Positions 1-6,179 of a stretch of 7,033 bases of DNA are shown here, in pieces. The notes beneath the pieces are model-generated. The model saw nothing but the letters and a program-made list of their open reading frames with translations, was not told the DNA's origin and did no database searches. Each line of letters begins with the position of its first letter. The stretch's first letter is position 1. Source of the DNA: Candidatus Eiseniibacteriota bacterium (GTDB lineage Bacteria; Arandabacterota; Arandabacteria; Arandabacterales; Arandabacteraceae); the NCBI GenBank assembly GCA_030622265.1, contig JAUXGG010000084.1:1-7033 (forward strand), in the 5' to 3' direction. The translations under genes and the position numbers were made by a program.

Positions 1-725
1 AGCGCGCCCTTGGGTATCCGCCCGCCGAGCCTCTGGAATTTCCGCGGATCACTCAGGAACTCGATGACCTCCTGAAGTTCCTCTTTAGCCTCATCCGCGC
101 CGGCCACGTCCTGAAACGTGACCTTGGGCCTATCGCCGGTTATCAGTTTAGCCTTGCTTCGACCGAATGAGAACGCGCGGTTTCCCCCCGCTTCCATCTG
201 CCGCATGAAGAGGATCATTATCGCCACGAGAAACAGGATGGGCAGCATGGTCGATAAGAGGAAACCTCCCCAGTTACTCTTCTCGCCCTTGGAGCCGATC
301 CTCACCTCCCTGTCGATCGCCCAGATCTTGGCGGGAAGCTCCGAGTCCTCGGCGGGAAGCCATGTTTTGAACTTCATTACTACCCTGGATTCTTCGTCCA
401 GAGGGACGACGATGTCCTCCTTGAATTCACCGCGGACATCCCGCTTATCTATGGTAAGGGATGAAAGGTTGGCCTTCTCCACTTCCTGCCAGAACACATA
501 GTAGAGAATCTCGACCTCGCCCGTGTTCCGCCCCCAGAACAGGGAGACCGCAAGCAGCGTAATGAGAAAGAGAACGATCCAGATGAAGCCACCCCTCTGC
601 CCACGCCGCTGAGTTCCACCTCCCTGACTTTCCCCGTGCGGTCGTCGCCCGCCCGATCTCGGTATTTTCAACTTGTCCTTTCCGCCGTCCTTACCACTCT
701 GTCTCGGATTCCTGTCTTCGTCCAT
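1..725 (-). CDS. ftsH: FtsH ATP-dependent zinc metalloprotease, N-terminal part (runs off window)
   Basis: FtsH is a membrane-anchored AAA+ protease that degrades misfolded membrane proteins and short-lived regulators. Reading the minus strand from ATG at 725 gives 241 uninterrupted residues to the window edge. Residues 1-46 are a hydrophilic Lys/Arg/Gly-rich stretch. TM1 lies at about 47-64, followed by the small periplasmic domain starting with VEILYYVFWQEVE, TM2 at about 154-174, and then the family signatures NRAFSFGRSKAKL (182-194) and VTFQDVAGADEAKEEL (202-217). The last residues, LGGRIPKGA, come just before where the Walker A motif should begin, so the ATPase and HExxH protease parts lie outside the window. 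The start follows a GGTGAGG ribosome-binding site, 20 bp after the hpt stop. The roughly 45-residue cytoplasmic extension before TM1 is longer than in E. coli FtsH, where TM1 begins almost at the N-terminus. Identity is near certain from the motifs and the tilS-hpt-ftsH order. Confidence 0.96.
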   Translation of the reverse strand, partial: MDEDRNPRQSGKDGGKDKLKIPRSGGRRPHGESQGGGTQRRGQRGGFIWIVLFLITLLAVSLFWGRNTGEVEILYYVFWQEVEKANLSSLTIDKRDVRGEFKEDIVVPLDEESRVVMKFKTWLPAEDSELPAKIWAIDREVRIGSKGEKSNWGGFLLSTMLPILFLVAIMILFMRQMEAGGNRAFSFGRSKAKLITGDRPKVTFQDVAGADEAKEELQEVIEFLSDPRKFQRLGGRIPKGA

Positions 726-745
726 TTGCCTCACCACTTATTACA

Positions 746-1276
746 TTAGCCACCTGGCTTCAGAACCGCAACGTAAGGAAGGTTCCTGTACTTTTGCATA
801 TAGTCCAGACCATACCCGATAACGAACTCATCCGGAATCTCAAATCCCACGTAATCCAGCGGAACCTCTATCTTCCTCGTGGCCGTCTTGTCCAGAAGAG
901 TGCAGATCGTCATGCTCTTGGGCCGTCTTGCAAGGAGGATATGCCGGATATAGTCGAGCGTAAGGCCGCTGTCCACGATGTCCTCCACTATTATGACGTC
1001 CTTGCCCTCGATATTGATGTTGAGGTCCGCCAAGATCCTGACAACGCCTGTGGATTCGGTCTGGCTTTCATAGCTCGATACCGACATGAAATCGATCTCG
1101 TGAAGGACTTCCAGCTGCCTGACAAGATCCGACAGAAAGATGATGCCGCCCTTGAGGATATTGACCAGGATGGGCTGCCTGCCCTTGTAGTCCCGGCTGA
1201 TCTCGGCACCCAGCTCCGCAACCCGCTGCTTGATATCATCCTCACTGATCAGGATCTTGCCGATTATGTCATCCAT
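746..1276 (-). CDS. hpt: Hypoxanthine phosphoribosyltransferase
   Basis: This cytoplasmic purine-salvage enzyme joins hypoxanthine (often also guanine) to PRPP to give IMP or GMP. The 176-residue length is usual for bacterial HPRT. The landmarks are in the expected order: ILKGG (40-44, loop I), the flexible loop around SSYESQTESTG (67-77), the PRPP-binding signature VIIVEDIVDSGLT (94-106) with the acidic pair E98-D99, DKTATR (129-134) before the base-binding region, and DEFVIGYGLDY (149-159) near the C-terminus. The ATG at 1276 lies only 3 bp after the tilS stop, so translation is probably coupled. The gene is the middle member of tilS-hpt-ftsH, an arrangement also found in Bacillus. Nothing is truncated or missing. 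Exact base preference (hypoxanthine versus guanine) cannot be told from sequence. Confidence 0.96.
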   Translation of the reverse strand: MDDIIGKILISEDDIKQRVAELGAEISRDYKGRQPILVNILKGGIIFLSDLVRQLEVLHEIDFMSVSSYESQTESTGVVRILADLNINIEGKDVIIVEDIVDSGLTLDYIRHILLARRPKSMTICTLLDKTATRKIEVPLDYVGFEIPDEFVIGYGLDYMQKYRNLPYVAVLKPGG

Positions 1277-1279
1277 TGC

Positions 1280-2671
1280 CTAGCCGTCCTTCTCAAATGT
1301 GATCTTGAGGATCGTCCTCGTGTCATCTTTGATTCTGGCCCGTTCCGACCGACGGACTCCCGCGATCCATATTATACCATCACCATCGCAGATTATAGGA
1401 ATCTTTGATCTCCCGGTGATCGGCACTTTCTCGTCGACGAAGATATCATGGACCTTCTTGGTGCCCGAGAGCCCGAAGGGCACGAAGCGGTCGCCCTCGC
1501 GCCAGCTTCTCGCGCAGAGCGGCAGTTCGAGCTGGCTCAGGTCGAAGTACGCGGTCTCCCCGCTCCGGTATACCTCGCCGGTACCCGGGCGCTCACTGAT
1601 CACCTCGGCGATAAAGGTGCCTCCGGCCGGTTCCACGGGAGTCGATCCGGGGATGGCGAGCTGCACGTCATAGCGCTCCACCAGAGCGAGATCCCGCCCG
1701 ATCAGGAGCTTGTCAAACTCCCTCAAGGCCACCAGTCCCGATCCGATGTCGATCCGCGAACCTGACCTGGACCGCATCGCCACATTGAGTACGGCATTGA
1801 TGATATCGAAGGACACCACCTGGTCATCGCCCTCGAGCGAGCGAAGAACCCGGTAGAGTACGAGGCGCTGGAGGGCAGCGGGAGCTCCTTTAAGGCTCTC
1901 CAGGTCGATGCTCGCGCGCCCTTCCTCGATAAGCGTGGTGGCCGCAACCACCTTTTCGACCTCGCCGTGAAGATAATCATTCACGACCGAGAAGATGCTG
2001 GCGGTCCGAGCCATGCAATCGACTATCCTCGGATTGAATTCCTTCTCAAGCATTGGTATGAGAAGGTGCCGCACCCTGTTCCTCTCGAAGCGGCCCTCAG
2101 CGTTGGTGCTGTCGATTCTATAGGTGATGCTTTTGCTGTTAAGGTACTCCTCTATGTCAGCCCGCGTCGATTCTATGAGCGGCCTTATGATCCTGCCCTG
2201 CATGGCGGGCCGGATTCCTACCAGTCCTGCCATGCCGCTTCCTCTGAGGAGATTCAGAAGAAGGGTCTCCGCCTGGTCGTTGGCATTGTGACCGGTCGCG
2301 ATCCTGTTTGACTTGGTGCTCTCGAGCACCTCCTGGAAGAAAGAATACCGGAGCTTGCGCGCGGTGGCCTCAACCGACTGATTCGACGCCCGGGCGATCT
2401 TCTCTGTCTTCTCCTGCTTGCTGGTGATTCGAATCGAGAGATCGCCGCAGAGATCCTCCACGAACTTCATGTCCTCAACCGACTCGCTTCCCCTGATACC
2501 GTGCTCGAGATGGGCAACGTGCAGGCCGATCTTGTAGATTTCCTTGAGCGAATTGAGGATGTGAAGGAGCGCGACCGAATCCGGGCCTCCTGAGACGCCC
2601 ACAACAACGCGATCGCCCTTCTTGAGCATGCCGTACTTCTCGATGGTTGCTCGGGCGGTTCTCGTCAGCAT
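1280..2671 (-). CDS. tilS: tRNA(Ile)-lysidine synthetase TilS
   Basis: TilS uses ATP and lysine to convert C34 of the minor tRNA-Ile(CAU) to lysidine, switching it from Met/AUG to Ile/AUA reading; it is normally essential. The 463-residue protein has the N-type ATP-pyrophosphatase PP-loop SGGPDS at 27-32, HGIRGSES (57-64), GHNANDQAETLLLNLLRGSG (127-146) and the DSTN...RNRVRHLLIP stretch (187-206), all hallmarks of the catalytic domain. A middle helical substrate-binding region follows, then the C-terminal TilS domain (about 375-460, with SWREGDRFVPFG at 389-400 and KKVHDIFVDEKVP at 405-417). This is the long, multi-domain form. The start is set by GGAGG at 2682-2686, 10 nt ahead of the ATG, and by an in-frame TGA three codons upstream. 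It lies 138 bp downstream of a tRNA with a CAU anticodon, the anticodon type this enzyme must discriminate. Confidence 0.97.
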   Translation of the reverse strand: MLTRTARATIEKYGMLKKGDRVVVGVSGGPDSVALLHILNSLKEIYKIGLHVAHLEHGIRGSESVEDMKFVEDLCGDLSIRITSKQEKTEKIARASNQSVEATARKLRYSFFQEVLESTKSNRIATGHNANDQAETLLLNLLRGSGMAGLVGIRPAMQGRIIRPLIESTRADIEEYLNSKSITYRIDSTNAEGRFERNRVRHLLIPMLEKEFNPRIVDCMARTASIFSVVNDYLHGEVEKVVAATTLIEEGRASIDLESLKGAPAALQRLVLYRVLRSLEGDDQVVSFDIINAVLNVAMRSRSGSRIDIGSGLVALREFDKLLIGRDLALVERYDVQLAIPGSTPVEPAGGTFIAEVISERPGTGEVYRSGETAYFDLSQLELPLCARSWREGDRFVPFGLSGTKKVHDIFVDEKVPITGRSKIPIICDGDGIIWIAGVRRSERARIKDDTRTILKITFEKDG

Positions 2672-2809
2672 AACGGGTCAGCCTCCAGGGGCAACTCCAT
2701 CAAGGATACAATCAGCGAAGGTCTGAATATCGGCAATCGCGGATGACGAGGAGCCCCTCGAATCAGGTGTAACTTCTTCAGGTTGGACGCTCTCCTCAGA
2801 CAAAAGCAC
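2672..2809 (-). other. Spacer between tRNA and tilS, with an in-frame upstream ORF
   Basis: The 138 bases between the tRNA 3' CCA and the tilS start contain no hairpin-plus-T-tract terminator, so read-through from the tRNA into tilS is plausible. A reading frame open from a possible GTG directly after the CCA (2809) ends in TGA at 2678-2680, exactly in frame with and three codons before the tilS ATG; its last codons contain the tilS ribosome-binding site GGAGG. The 43-residue product resembles nothing I know, and the same frame stays open through the tRNA, so this may be chance. A 5-bp palindromic hairpin (CGAGG-AGCC-CCTCG, 2747-2760) has no T-run after it on either strand. Confidence 0.4.
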
Positions 2810-2886
2810 TGGTGGCGGTGCAGGGATTCGAACCCCGGACACAGAGATTATGATTCTCCTGCTCTGACCAACTGAGCTACACCGCC
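2810..2886 (-). tRNA. tRNA with CAU anticodon, probably elongator tRNA-Met
   Basis: A complete 77-nt cloverleaf reads on the minus strand. The acceptor stem is GGCGGTG/CACCGCC (7 perfect pairs), the D arm GCTC/GAGC, the anticodon stem GGAGA/TCTCT with loop ATCATAA and anticodon CAT at 2852-2850, a 5-nt variable loop, and the T arm CGGGG-TTCGAAT-CCCTG. Discriminator A73 is followed by a genomically encoded CCA (2812-2810). The perfect first acceptor pair and the absence of three G-C pairs in the anticodon stem exclude initiator tRNA-fMet. A CAU anticodon leaves elongator Met or the lysidine-modified Ile2; the GGCGG acceptor stem and overall look favour Met, and E. coli TilS prefers C4-G69/C5-G68, which are absent here (G4, G5). 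It is preceded by its own strong promoter and followed by tilS on the same strand. Confidence 0.96.
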
Positions 2887-2895
2887 AGCAAAAGA

Positions 2896-2914
2896 CGGGG
2901 AACCTCCTTCCCCA
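2896..2914 (-). repeat. Terminator-like hairpin in the leader of the tRNA transcript
   Basis: On the minus strand GGGGAA pairs perfectly with TTCCCC around a GGAGG loop, and a flanking U-G pair can make seven. The downstream arm is followed by GTCTTTTGCT and then, 10 nt after the stem, by the first base of the tRNA. A second GGGGAA on the same transcript (2929-2924) could pair with the same TTCCCC, giving two mutually exclusive stems. It lies between the predicted transcription start (about 2935) and the tRNA, so it may help 5' processing or attenuate. Its function is inference. Confidence 0.5.
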
Positions 2915-2941
2915 ACCGGCACTTTCCCCACCTTTCATAAG

Positions 2942-2970
2942 ATAGTAATCGAGGGCCTGTTGCCTGTCAA
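2942..2970 (-). promoter_or_regulatory. Sigma70-type promoter for the tRNA (and possibly tilS-hpt-ftsH)
   Basis: The minus strand carries a perfect -35 TTGACA (2970-2965), a 17-nt spacer and a -10 TACTAT (2947-2942). This predicts transcription starting near 2935, about 50 nt ahead of the tRNA. The optimal spacing and location directly upstream of a tRNA make this the best promoter in the window. Confidence 0.75.
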
Positions 2971-3008
2971 GCCCTGCGGAGGTCACTCCTCATCAGCCTT
3001 ATATGCGC

Positions 3009-3037
3009 TTGACACCGTGGCATCAGTATCGTAACTT
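3009..3037 (+). promoter_or_regulatory. Candidate divergent promoter for the lipoprotein gene
   Basis: A perfect TTGACA at 3009-3014 is followed, after 17 nt, by TAACTT at 3032-3037, which keeps the key T1, A2 and T6 of the -10 but matches only 3 of 6 positions. It would start transcription about 25 nt before the ATG at 3068. Its -35 lies 38 bp from the -35 of the opposing tRNA promoter, so the two could share regulation. The weak -10 keeps this tentative. Confidence 0.4.
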
Positions 3038-3067
3038 GGTGTTGCCCTGTCAGTTGGAGACTCAAGA

Positions 3068-4297
3068 ATGCGCATCTTTGCAACTTGGGGTGGTATCGCC
3101 TGCCTCAGTTTGATCATAGTCCTCGCCGGATATACCGGATGCAGCCAGGACGCTGCATTCACGCCACCCGTTGATATGAGAACCAGCGAGCGCTTCCGGT
3201 CAACCATCTACACATCTGTCGATTCGGACTGGTCCAACAGCGGCGAGAACGCCGGCCCGGGATACCTCTCCGAGCGGTTTGTGGTGTGCAACTGGGAGGG
3301 CTACTTGTCCCGGGGCTTTGTCCGCTTCGTGGTATTTCCGGATACCAGTGTCACGGTTGACAGCGTACTGCTCTATCTTTACGTCACCAGGGTTGAGGGC
3401 GACGCGGGGGCCATCACCTTTGATATTCACACGCTTACCGACACTCTCGAACAGAAGGAGATCTACTGGGGGAACATGCCCGGCATAAGCGCATCACCGG
3501 TCGCGAGCTTCCCCTCTCCGCTCGAGTCGGGAGACTCGGTGTTCGTGGACATAACCGAACTCGCGGTATCCTGGATGAACGAGGAGAGTCCAAACTACGG
3601 ACTGGCCATAAAGATCGATGAGAACCCCGGCGCTTCCCAGGCGATTGCCGAGTTCGCAACACGAGAGGTGCTGCTCAGGGTTGTGGATGATTCAACCCAG
3701 TATGACTTCCGGCCGGCCTTGAGATTCGCCTATGTTGACACGGCCGGGGAAGACCAGCGCGCCGTATCGATCGCGGGTGAGGATGTTTTTGCAGACACAC
3801 TGGTCACGCCCTTCCCCTCTGATACATCATCCGTGTTATGCGGGAACGGCTTTGCCTCCCACGGCTTCGTCAAGTTCGACCTTTCGGACATCCCGGAGGG
3901 TTCAACGCTTGCGAGGTCGGTCCTCGTTATCTCACCCGACCTCGAGCAATCATCGTTTGACTCGATGGGAGTCGAGTGCCATGCCGTGCTGGACGCCACC
4001 TGGTCGGGATTCGACACCAGGATCGGGGCGTTAGGAGCCGGGCTTGCCACTCTTATTCCAGAAGAGCTCTCAGGCGGTGAGAAAATCGAGATGGATATCA
4101 CCGCGATCTTACAGGACGTCGTGGCCGGGAAACAGTCCAACTACGGATTGGCGCTGAACTCACCTGATGAGAGATTTGATCTGGACTTCGTGAGATTTTT
4201 CTCACACTCATGCCCCGACACGAACCTTGTTCCGATACTCAGGGTTGAATATGTGCTTCCCCCACAGCCACCCTATCCAGAGGACGAGGGACCATGA
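3068..4297 (+). CDS. Exported DNRLRE-repeat protein, probable lipoprotein
   Basis: The 409-residue protein begins with an export signal: basic R2, a hydrophobic core at about 9-21, then YTGC with Cys25. The cysteine position fits a lipoprotein, but Tyr at -3 makes the lipobox atypical; Ser26 would favour the outer membrane. The mature part holds two related beta-rich modules. Module 1 (about 45-222) has RGFVRFVVFPDTSVTV (82-97), VFVDITELAVSWM (158-170), SPNYGLAIKID (174-184) and RPALRFAYVDT (215-225). Module 2 (about 232-396) repeats the pattern with HGFVKFDLSDIPEGSTL (265-281), IEMDITAILQDVV (340-352), SNYGLALNSPDE (357-368) and VPILRVEYV (388-396). This is the layout of DNRLRE domains, beta-sandwich modules of surface and carbohydrate-associated proteins. 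The C-terminus is Pro-rich. GGAGA at 3056-3060 is a well-placed ribosome-binding site. The 4-bp overlap with the next gene suggests the two products act together at the envelope; the ligand is unknown. Confidence 0.8.
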   Translation: MRIFATWGGIACLSLIIVLAGYTGCSQDAAFTPPVDMRTSERFRSTIYTSVDSDWSNSGENAGPGYLSERFVVCNWEGYLSRGFVRFVVFPDTSVTVDSVLLYLYVTRVEGDAGAITFDIHTLTDTLEQKEIYWGNMPGISASPVASFPSPLESGDSVFVDITELAVSWMNEESPNYGLAIKIDENPGASQAIAEFATREVLLRVVDDSTQYDFRPALRFAYVDTAGEDQRAVSIAGEDVFADTLVTPFPSDTSSVLCGNGFASHGFVKFDLSDIPEGSTLARSVLVISPDLEQSSFDSMGVECHAVLDATWSGFDTRIGALGAGLATLIPEELSGGEKIEMDITAILQDVVAGKQSNYGLALNSPDERFDLDFVRFFSHSCPDTNLVPILRVEYVLPPQPPYPEDEGP

Positions 4298-5505
4298 ACC
4301 GGATATTGACAGCTGCTCTTGTGACCACTGTGCCCGTGGTTGTAGTACTTGCGGTCATCCTGTCCGCCGGGATCGCCTCGGCCGATTCGATATTCAATTT
4401 CAAGGGCACCGGGCAGGATGTGGTCCCCGTAACCGGCGGCTCCCGCTGCCTCGGCGGCGCCGTAGCCGCAACGAATGATCCTCTGTCGGTGGGGGTCATG
4501 AACCCCTATGCATCCGCCCTCACGGACAAGGTCATCCTGACAATTGGCTTTGTCCATGGCGGCACCCAGACCAAGAACTTCGACGAAGAGAAATACACCA
4601 CCAGCAGCATCTTCCCCACACTCTCGGTCACGGTGCCGATCAAGGGCTTCTCCTTCCTGACCGGGATATTCCTCGAAAGAGCCGGCCGGCTCAGCCTGGC
4701 AGATACCGGTGTCGCCTATGTGGATGAAGTCTACGACGCGGATTACCGGAAGGAAGTATCCGCCCAGGCCGTTCCCCTTTATGTTTCAACCACGATCTTT
4801 GACCGGCTGATCCTCACGGGGGGCTTCATCTATTCGGCCTTCGACGCCAAGTGGACGACCTCTGTCGATTTCCGCTCCGATGACTTATCCGATGCCGAGG
4901 ATGCGATCGATCTCTCCGCAAGCGGCGCATCGTTCGCGGCCGGAATGATGCTTGATCTCGACAGGGTGCGCCTCGCGGGACTCTACAGGAGCAAGACCGA
5001 CTTGAGCGGCACCCTGGAAAGGGATAGCAAATACAGCGGCGTCTGGTCGAATGAAGACACCAAAGTATCGGCCGAACCATCATTCAAGATCGGCGTGTGG
5101 GCAAGGCCTGTCGCGCCATTGGTGCTCGAGGTGGATTATGACAGGAGCCCGTGGTCGATGCTCGAGGTCGACGGCGAGCCGATCTCCGAGAAGCGGTCCG
5201 AGAGATGGGCCGCCGGTCTGGAGTACCGGGGTGACCATCTGTGGGAAGCTTCCAGGTTCCCTCTCTGTCTGGGCTACTTCAGGCAACCCATCGACTGGGA
5301 CAGCCAACTCACCGGAGACATCATCCAGCAGGTGATCAGCATCGGGACATATATCCGTATGGGATCGGACCGCGCCGGGTTATCCGCGACGCTCGAGTTT
5401 GGCCGGAAGGAAGCGCGGGGAAGCTCCGATATGGATGAAAAGACCATAGGCTTTTCTCTCTCATTGTCTGCAATAGAGGCGTGGAGGAAGGAAGTGAGGA
5501 GGTAA
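4294..5505 (+). CDS. Predicted outer-membrane beta-barrel protein, FadL/OmpP1-like
   Basis: The 403-residue product starts with a long signal peptide: basic R3, hydrophobic core at about 7-28, and a likely cleavage after ASA at 28-30. The mature N-terminus has GGSRCLGGAVAATNDPLSVG followed by MNPYASA (48-76). This matches the GxGGA...A.(D/N)DP....NPA pattern that opens FadL/OmpP1/TodX-type and PorV-like barrels. The rest is alternating amphipathic strands with Asp/Ser-rich turns, for example ILTGGFIYSAFDAKWTTSVDF (173-193), SFAAGMMLDLDRVRLAGLYRS (213-233), FKIGVWARPVAPLVLEVDY (264-282), RWAAGLEYRGD (304-314) and KTIGFSLSLS (383-392). It ends in Arg rather than a terminal aromatic residue, so the assembly signal is unusual or internal. 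The ATG overlaps the upstream stop (ATGA) and follows AGAGGA at 4279-4284, supporting coupled translation with the DNRLRE protein. Substrate is unknown; a hydrophobic-compound channel or a secretion accessory are both possible. Confidence 0.75.
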   Translation: MNRILTAALVTTVPVVVVLAVILSAGIASADSIFNFKGTGQDVVPVTGGSRCLGGAVAATNDPLSVGVMNPYASALTDKVILTIGFVHGGTQTKNFDEEKYTTSSIFPTLSVTVPIKGFSFLTGIFLERAGRLSLADTGVAYVDEVYDADYRKEVSAQAVPLYVSTTIFDRLILTGGFIYSAFDAKWTTSVDFRSDDLSDAEDAIDLSASGASFAAGMMLDLDRVRLAGLYRSKTDLSGTLERDSKYSGVWSNEDTKVSAEPSFKIGVWARPVAPLVLEVDYDRSPWSMLEVDGEPISEKRSERWAAGLEYRGDHLWEASRFPLCLGYFRQPIDWDSQLTGDIIQQVISIGTYIRMGSDRAGLSATLEFGRKEARGSSDMDEKTIGFSLSLSAIEAWRKEVRR

Positions 5506-5513
5506 AGCCGGAT

Positions 5514-5581
5514 CGGTGGCGGCACCGCCCATTTCCGGCATGCCTGACCGTCTAAGGTAAAGTGGCCGGCACAGCTGCCGG
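5514..5581 (+). repeat. GC-rich hairpins in the spacer between the two barrel genes
   Basis: The 118-bp gap holds two small stems: CGGTG-GCGG-CACCG (5514-5527) and CCGGCA-CAGC-TGCCGG (5566-5581, six perfect pairs, 4-nt loop). Neither is followed immediately by a T-run; the nearest, ATTTTG, starts about 16 nt after the second stem. They do not meet the usual description of an intrinsic terminator and may instead stabilise the upstream mRNA or act as a Rho-type or processing boundary. I see no clear promoter for the downstream gene here. Confidence 0.4.
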
Positions 5582-5623
5582 ACCGTCGAGACCAAGATTT
5601 TGCCCTGCCAGGAGGTAATGAGA

Positions 5624-6133
5624 ATGTCAAGGATGAATGAGATCGGCTTACTTCTTTTCGCTGTGCTGGCTATCGTGGTCATGTCCTTTCCCGTTCAGGC
5701 TGAAGAGGATAATTTCGTGAAGTGGTACGGATTCGGGGGAGAAATCACCGAACCTCACAGGTGGCTGGGCAGGCTCGGTATTACAGAGGACCTGGGAGCC
5801 GAGATCATCTTCGGGCTCGAACACCGCTCCGACGACTGCAGTAATGGGAGTGATGGCAACGACTGCGATTTCACTAAGATGGATATCGGCGCCGGCTTCA
5901 TATACGACGTCATCCCGGCCTCCAAGCTTACGCCGTACATTGCCGGGAGGTTTATCCTGACCATGCTGGGAAACGGCTCATCCGAGGTTTCGGGCACGGT
6001 CGAGGCCGCCGGTGGCGTGGAATATGTCATTATGAGGCGTCTGGGCATAAGCAGCGAGCTCAATTTCAACTTTGGGACCAATCCGTCCAAGGTGATGACA
6101 ACCACCGTCGTCCGCTTCTATTTCTACCTTTAG
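5624..6133 (+). CDS. Small outer-membrane beta-barrel protein (OmpA/Opacity-like fold), unnamed
   Basis: The 169-residue product has a signal peptide (M-S-R start, hydrophobic core at about 7-22, cleavage likely after VQA at 24-26), giving a mature protein of about 143 residues, the size of an eight-stranded barrel. Amphipathic strands are visible at LGAEIIFGLEHRS (57-69), FTKMDIGAGFIYDVI (83-97), LTPYIAGRFILTML (102-115), GTVEAAGGVEYVI (124-136), LGISSELNFNFG (140-151) and TTTVVRFYFYL (159-169), the last an aromatic-rich closing strand. A loop at 71-82 is Asp/Asn/Gly-rich and flanked by Cys72 and Cys81. The ATG at 5624 was chosen because AGGAGG (5610-5615) lies 8 nt upstream. An in-frame ATG at 5618 is too close to that site, and a TTG at 5600 lies before it. 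Specific function cannot be assigned; it may be co-transcribed with the larger barrel upstream. Confidence 0.75.
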   Translation: MSRMNEIGLLLFAVLAIVVMSFPVQAEEDNFVKWYGFGGEITEPHRWLGRLGITEDLGAEIIFGLEHRSDDCSNGSDGNDCDFTKMDIGAGFIYDVIPASKLTPYIAGRFILTMLGNGSSEVSGTVEAAGGVEYVIMRRLGISSELNFNFGTNPSKVMTTTVVRFYFYL

Positions 6134-6179
6134 ACAGCGCGCTACAGGCTTAAAGTGGTCTTCCTTCCTGCCGATAGAA

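Noticed and set aside
185..225. Possible frameshift in ftsH at the C-run near the second transmembrane segment
   Set aside because: Careful reading gives one continuous frame through MEAGGNRAFSFGRSK; the frame is intact and only the window edge truncates the gene.
118..501. Plus-strand open frame opposite ftsH
   Set aside because: It lies antisense to a clear FtsH coding frame, has no recognisable domain, and is explained by GC-rich coding bias.
794..1408. 204-codon plus-strand open frame opposite hpt and the tilS end
   Set aside because: Long but fully antisense to two certain genes, spanning their junction; no family resemblance and no convincing ribosome-binding site.
1967..2311. Plus-strand open frame opposite tilS
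   Set aside because: Shadow of the conserved TilS catalytic domain region on the other strand.
2678..2986. 102-codon minus-strand open frame across the tRNA
   Set aside because: It reads straight through a complete tRNA and the tRNA leader, so the full-length protein cannot be real; only the part after the tRNA is kept as a weak leader-peptide idea.
3730..4140. 136-codon minus-strand open frame inside the DNRLRE gene
   Set aside because: Antisense to a well-supported exported protein with repeat structure; no motif of its own.
5566..5581. CCGGCA/TGCCGG hairpin as an intrinsic terminator
   Set aside because: Stem is only six pairs and the nearest T-run begins about 16 nt later, so it does not fit an intrinsic terminator.
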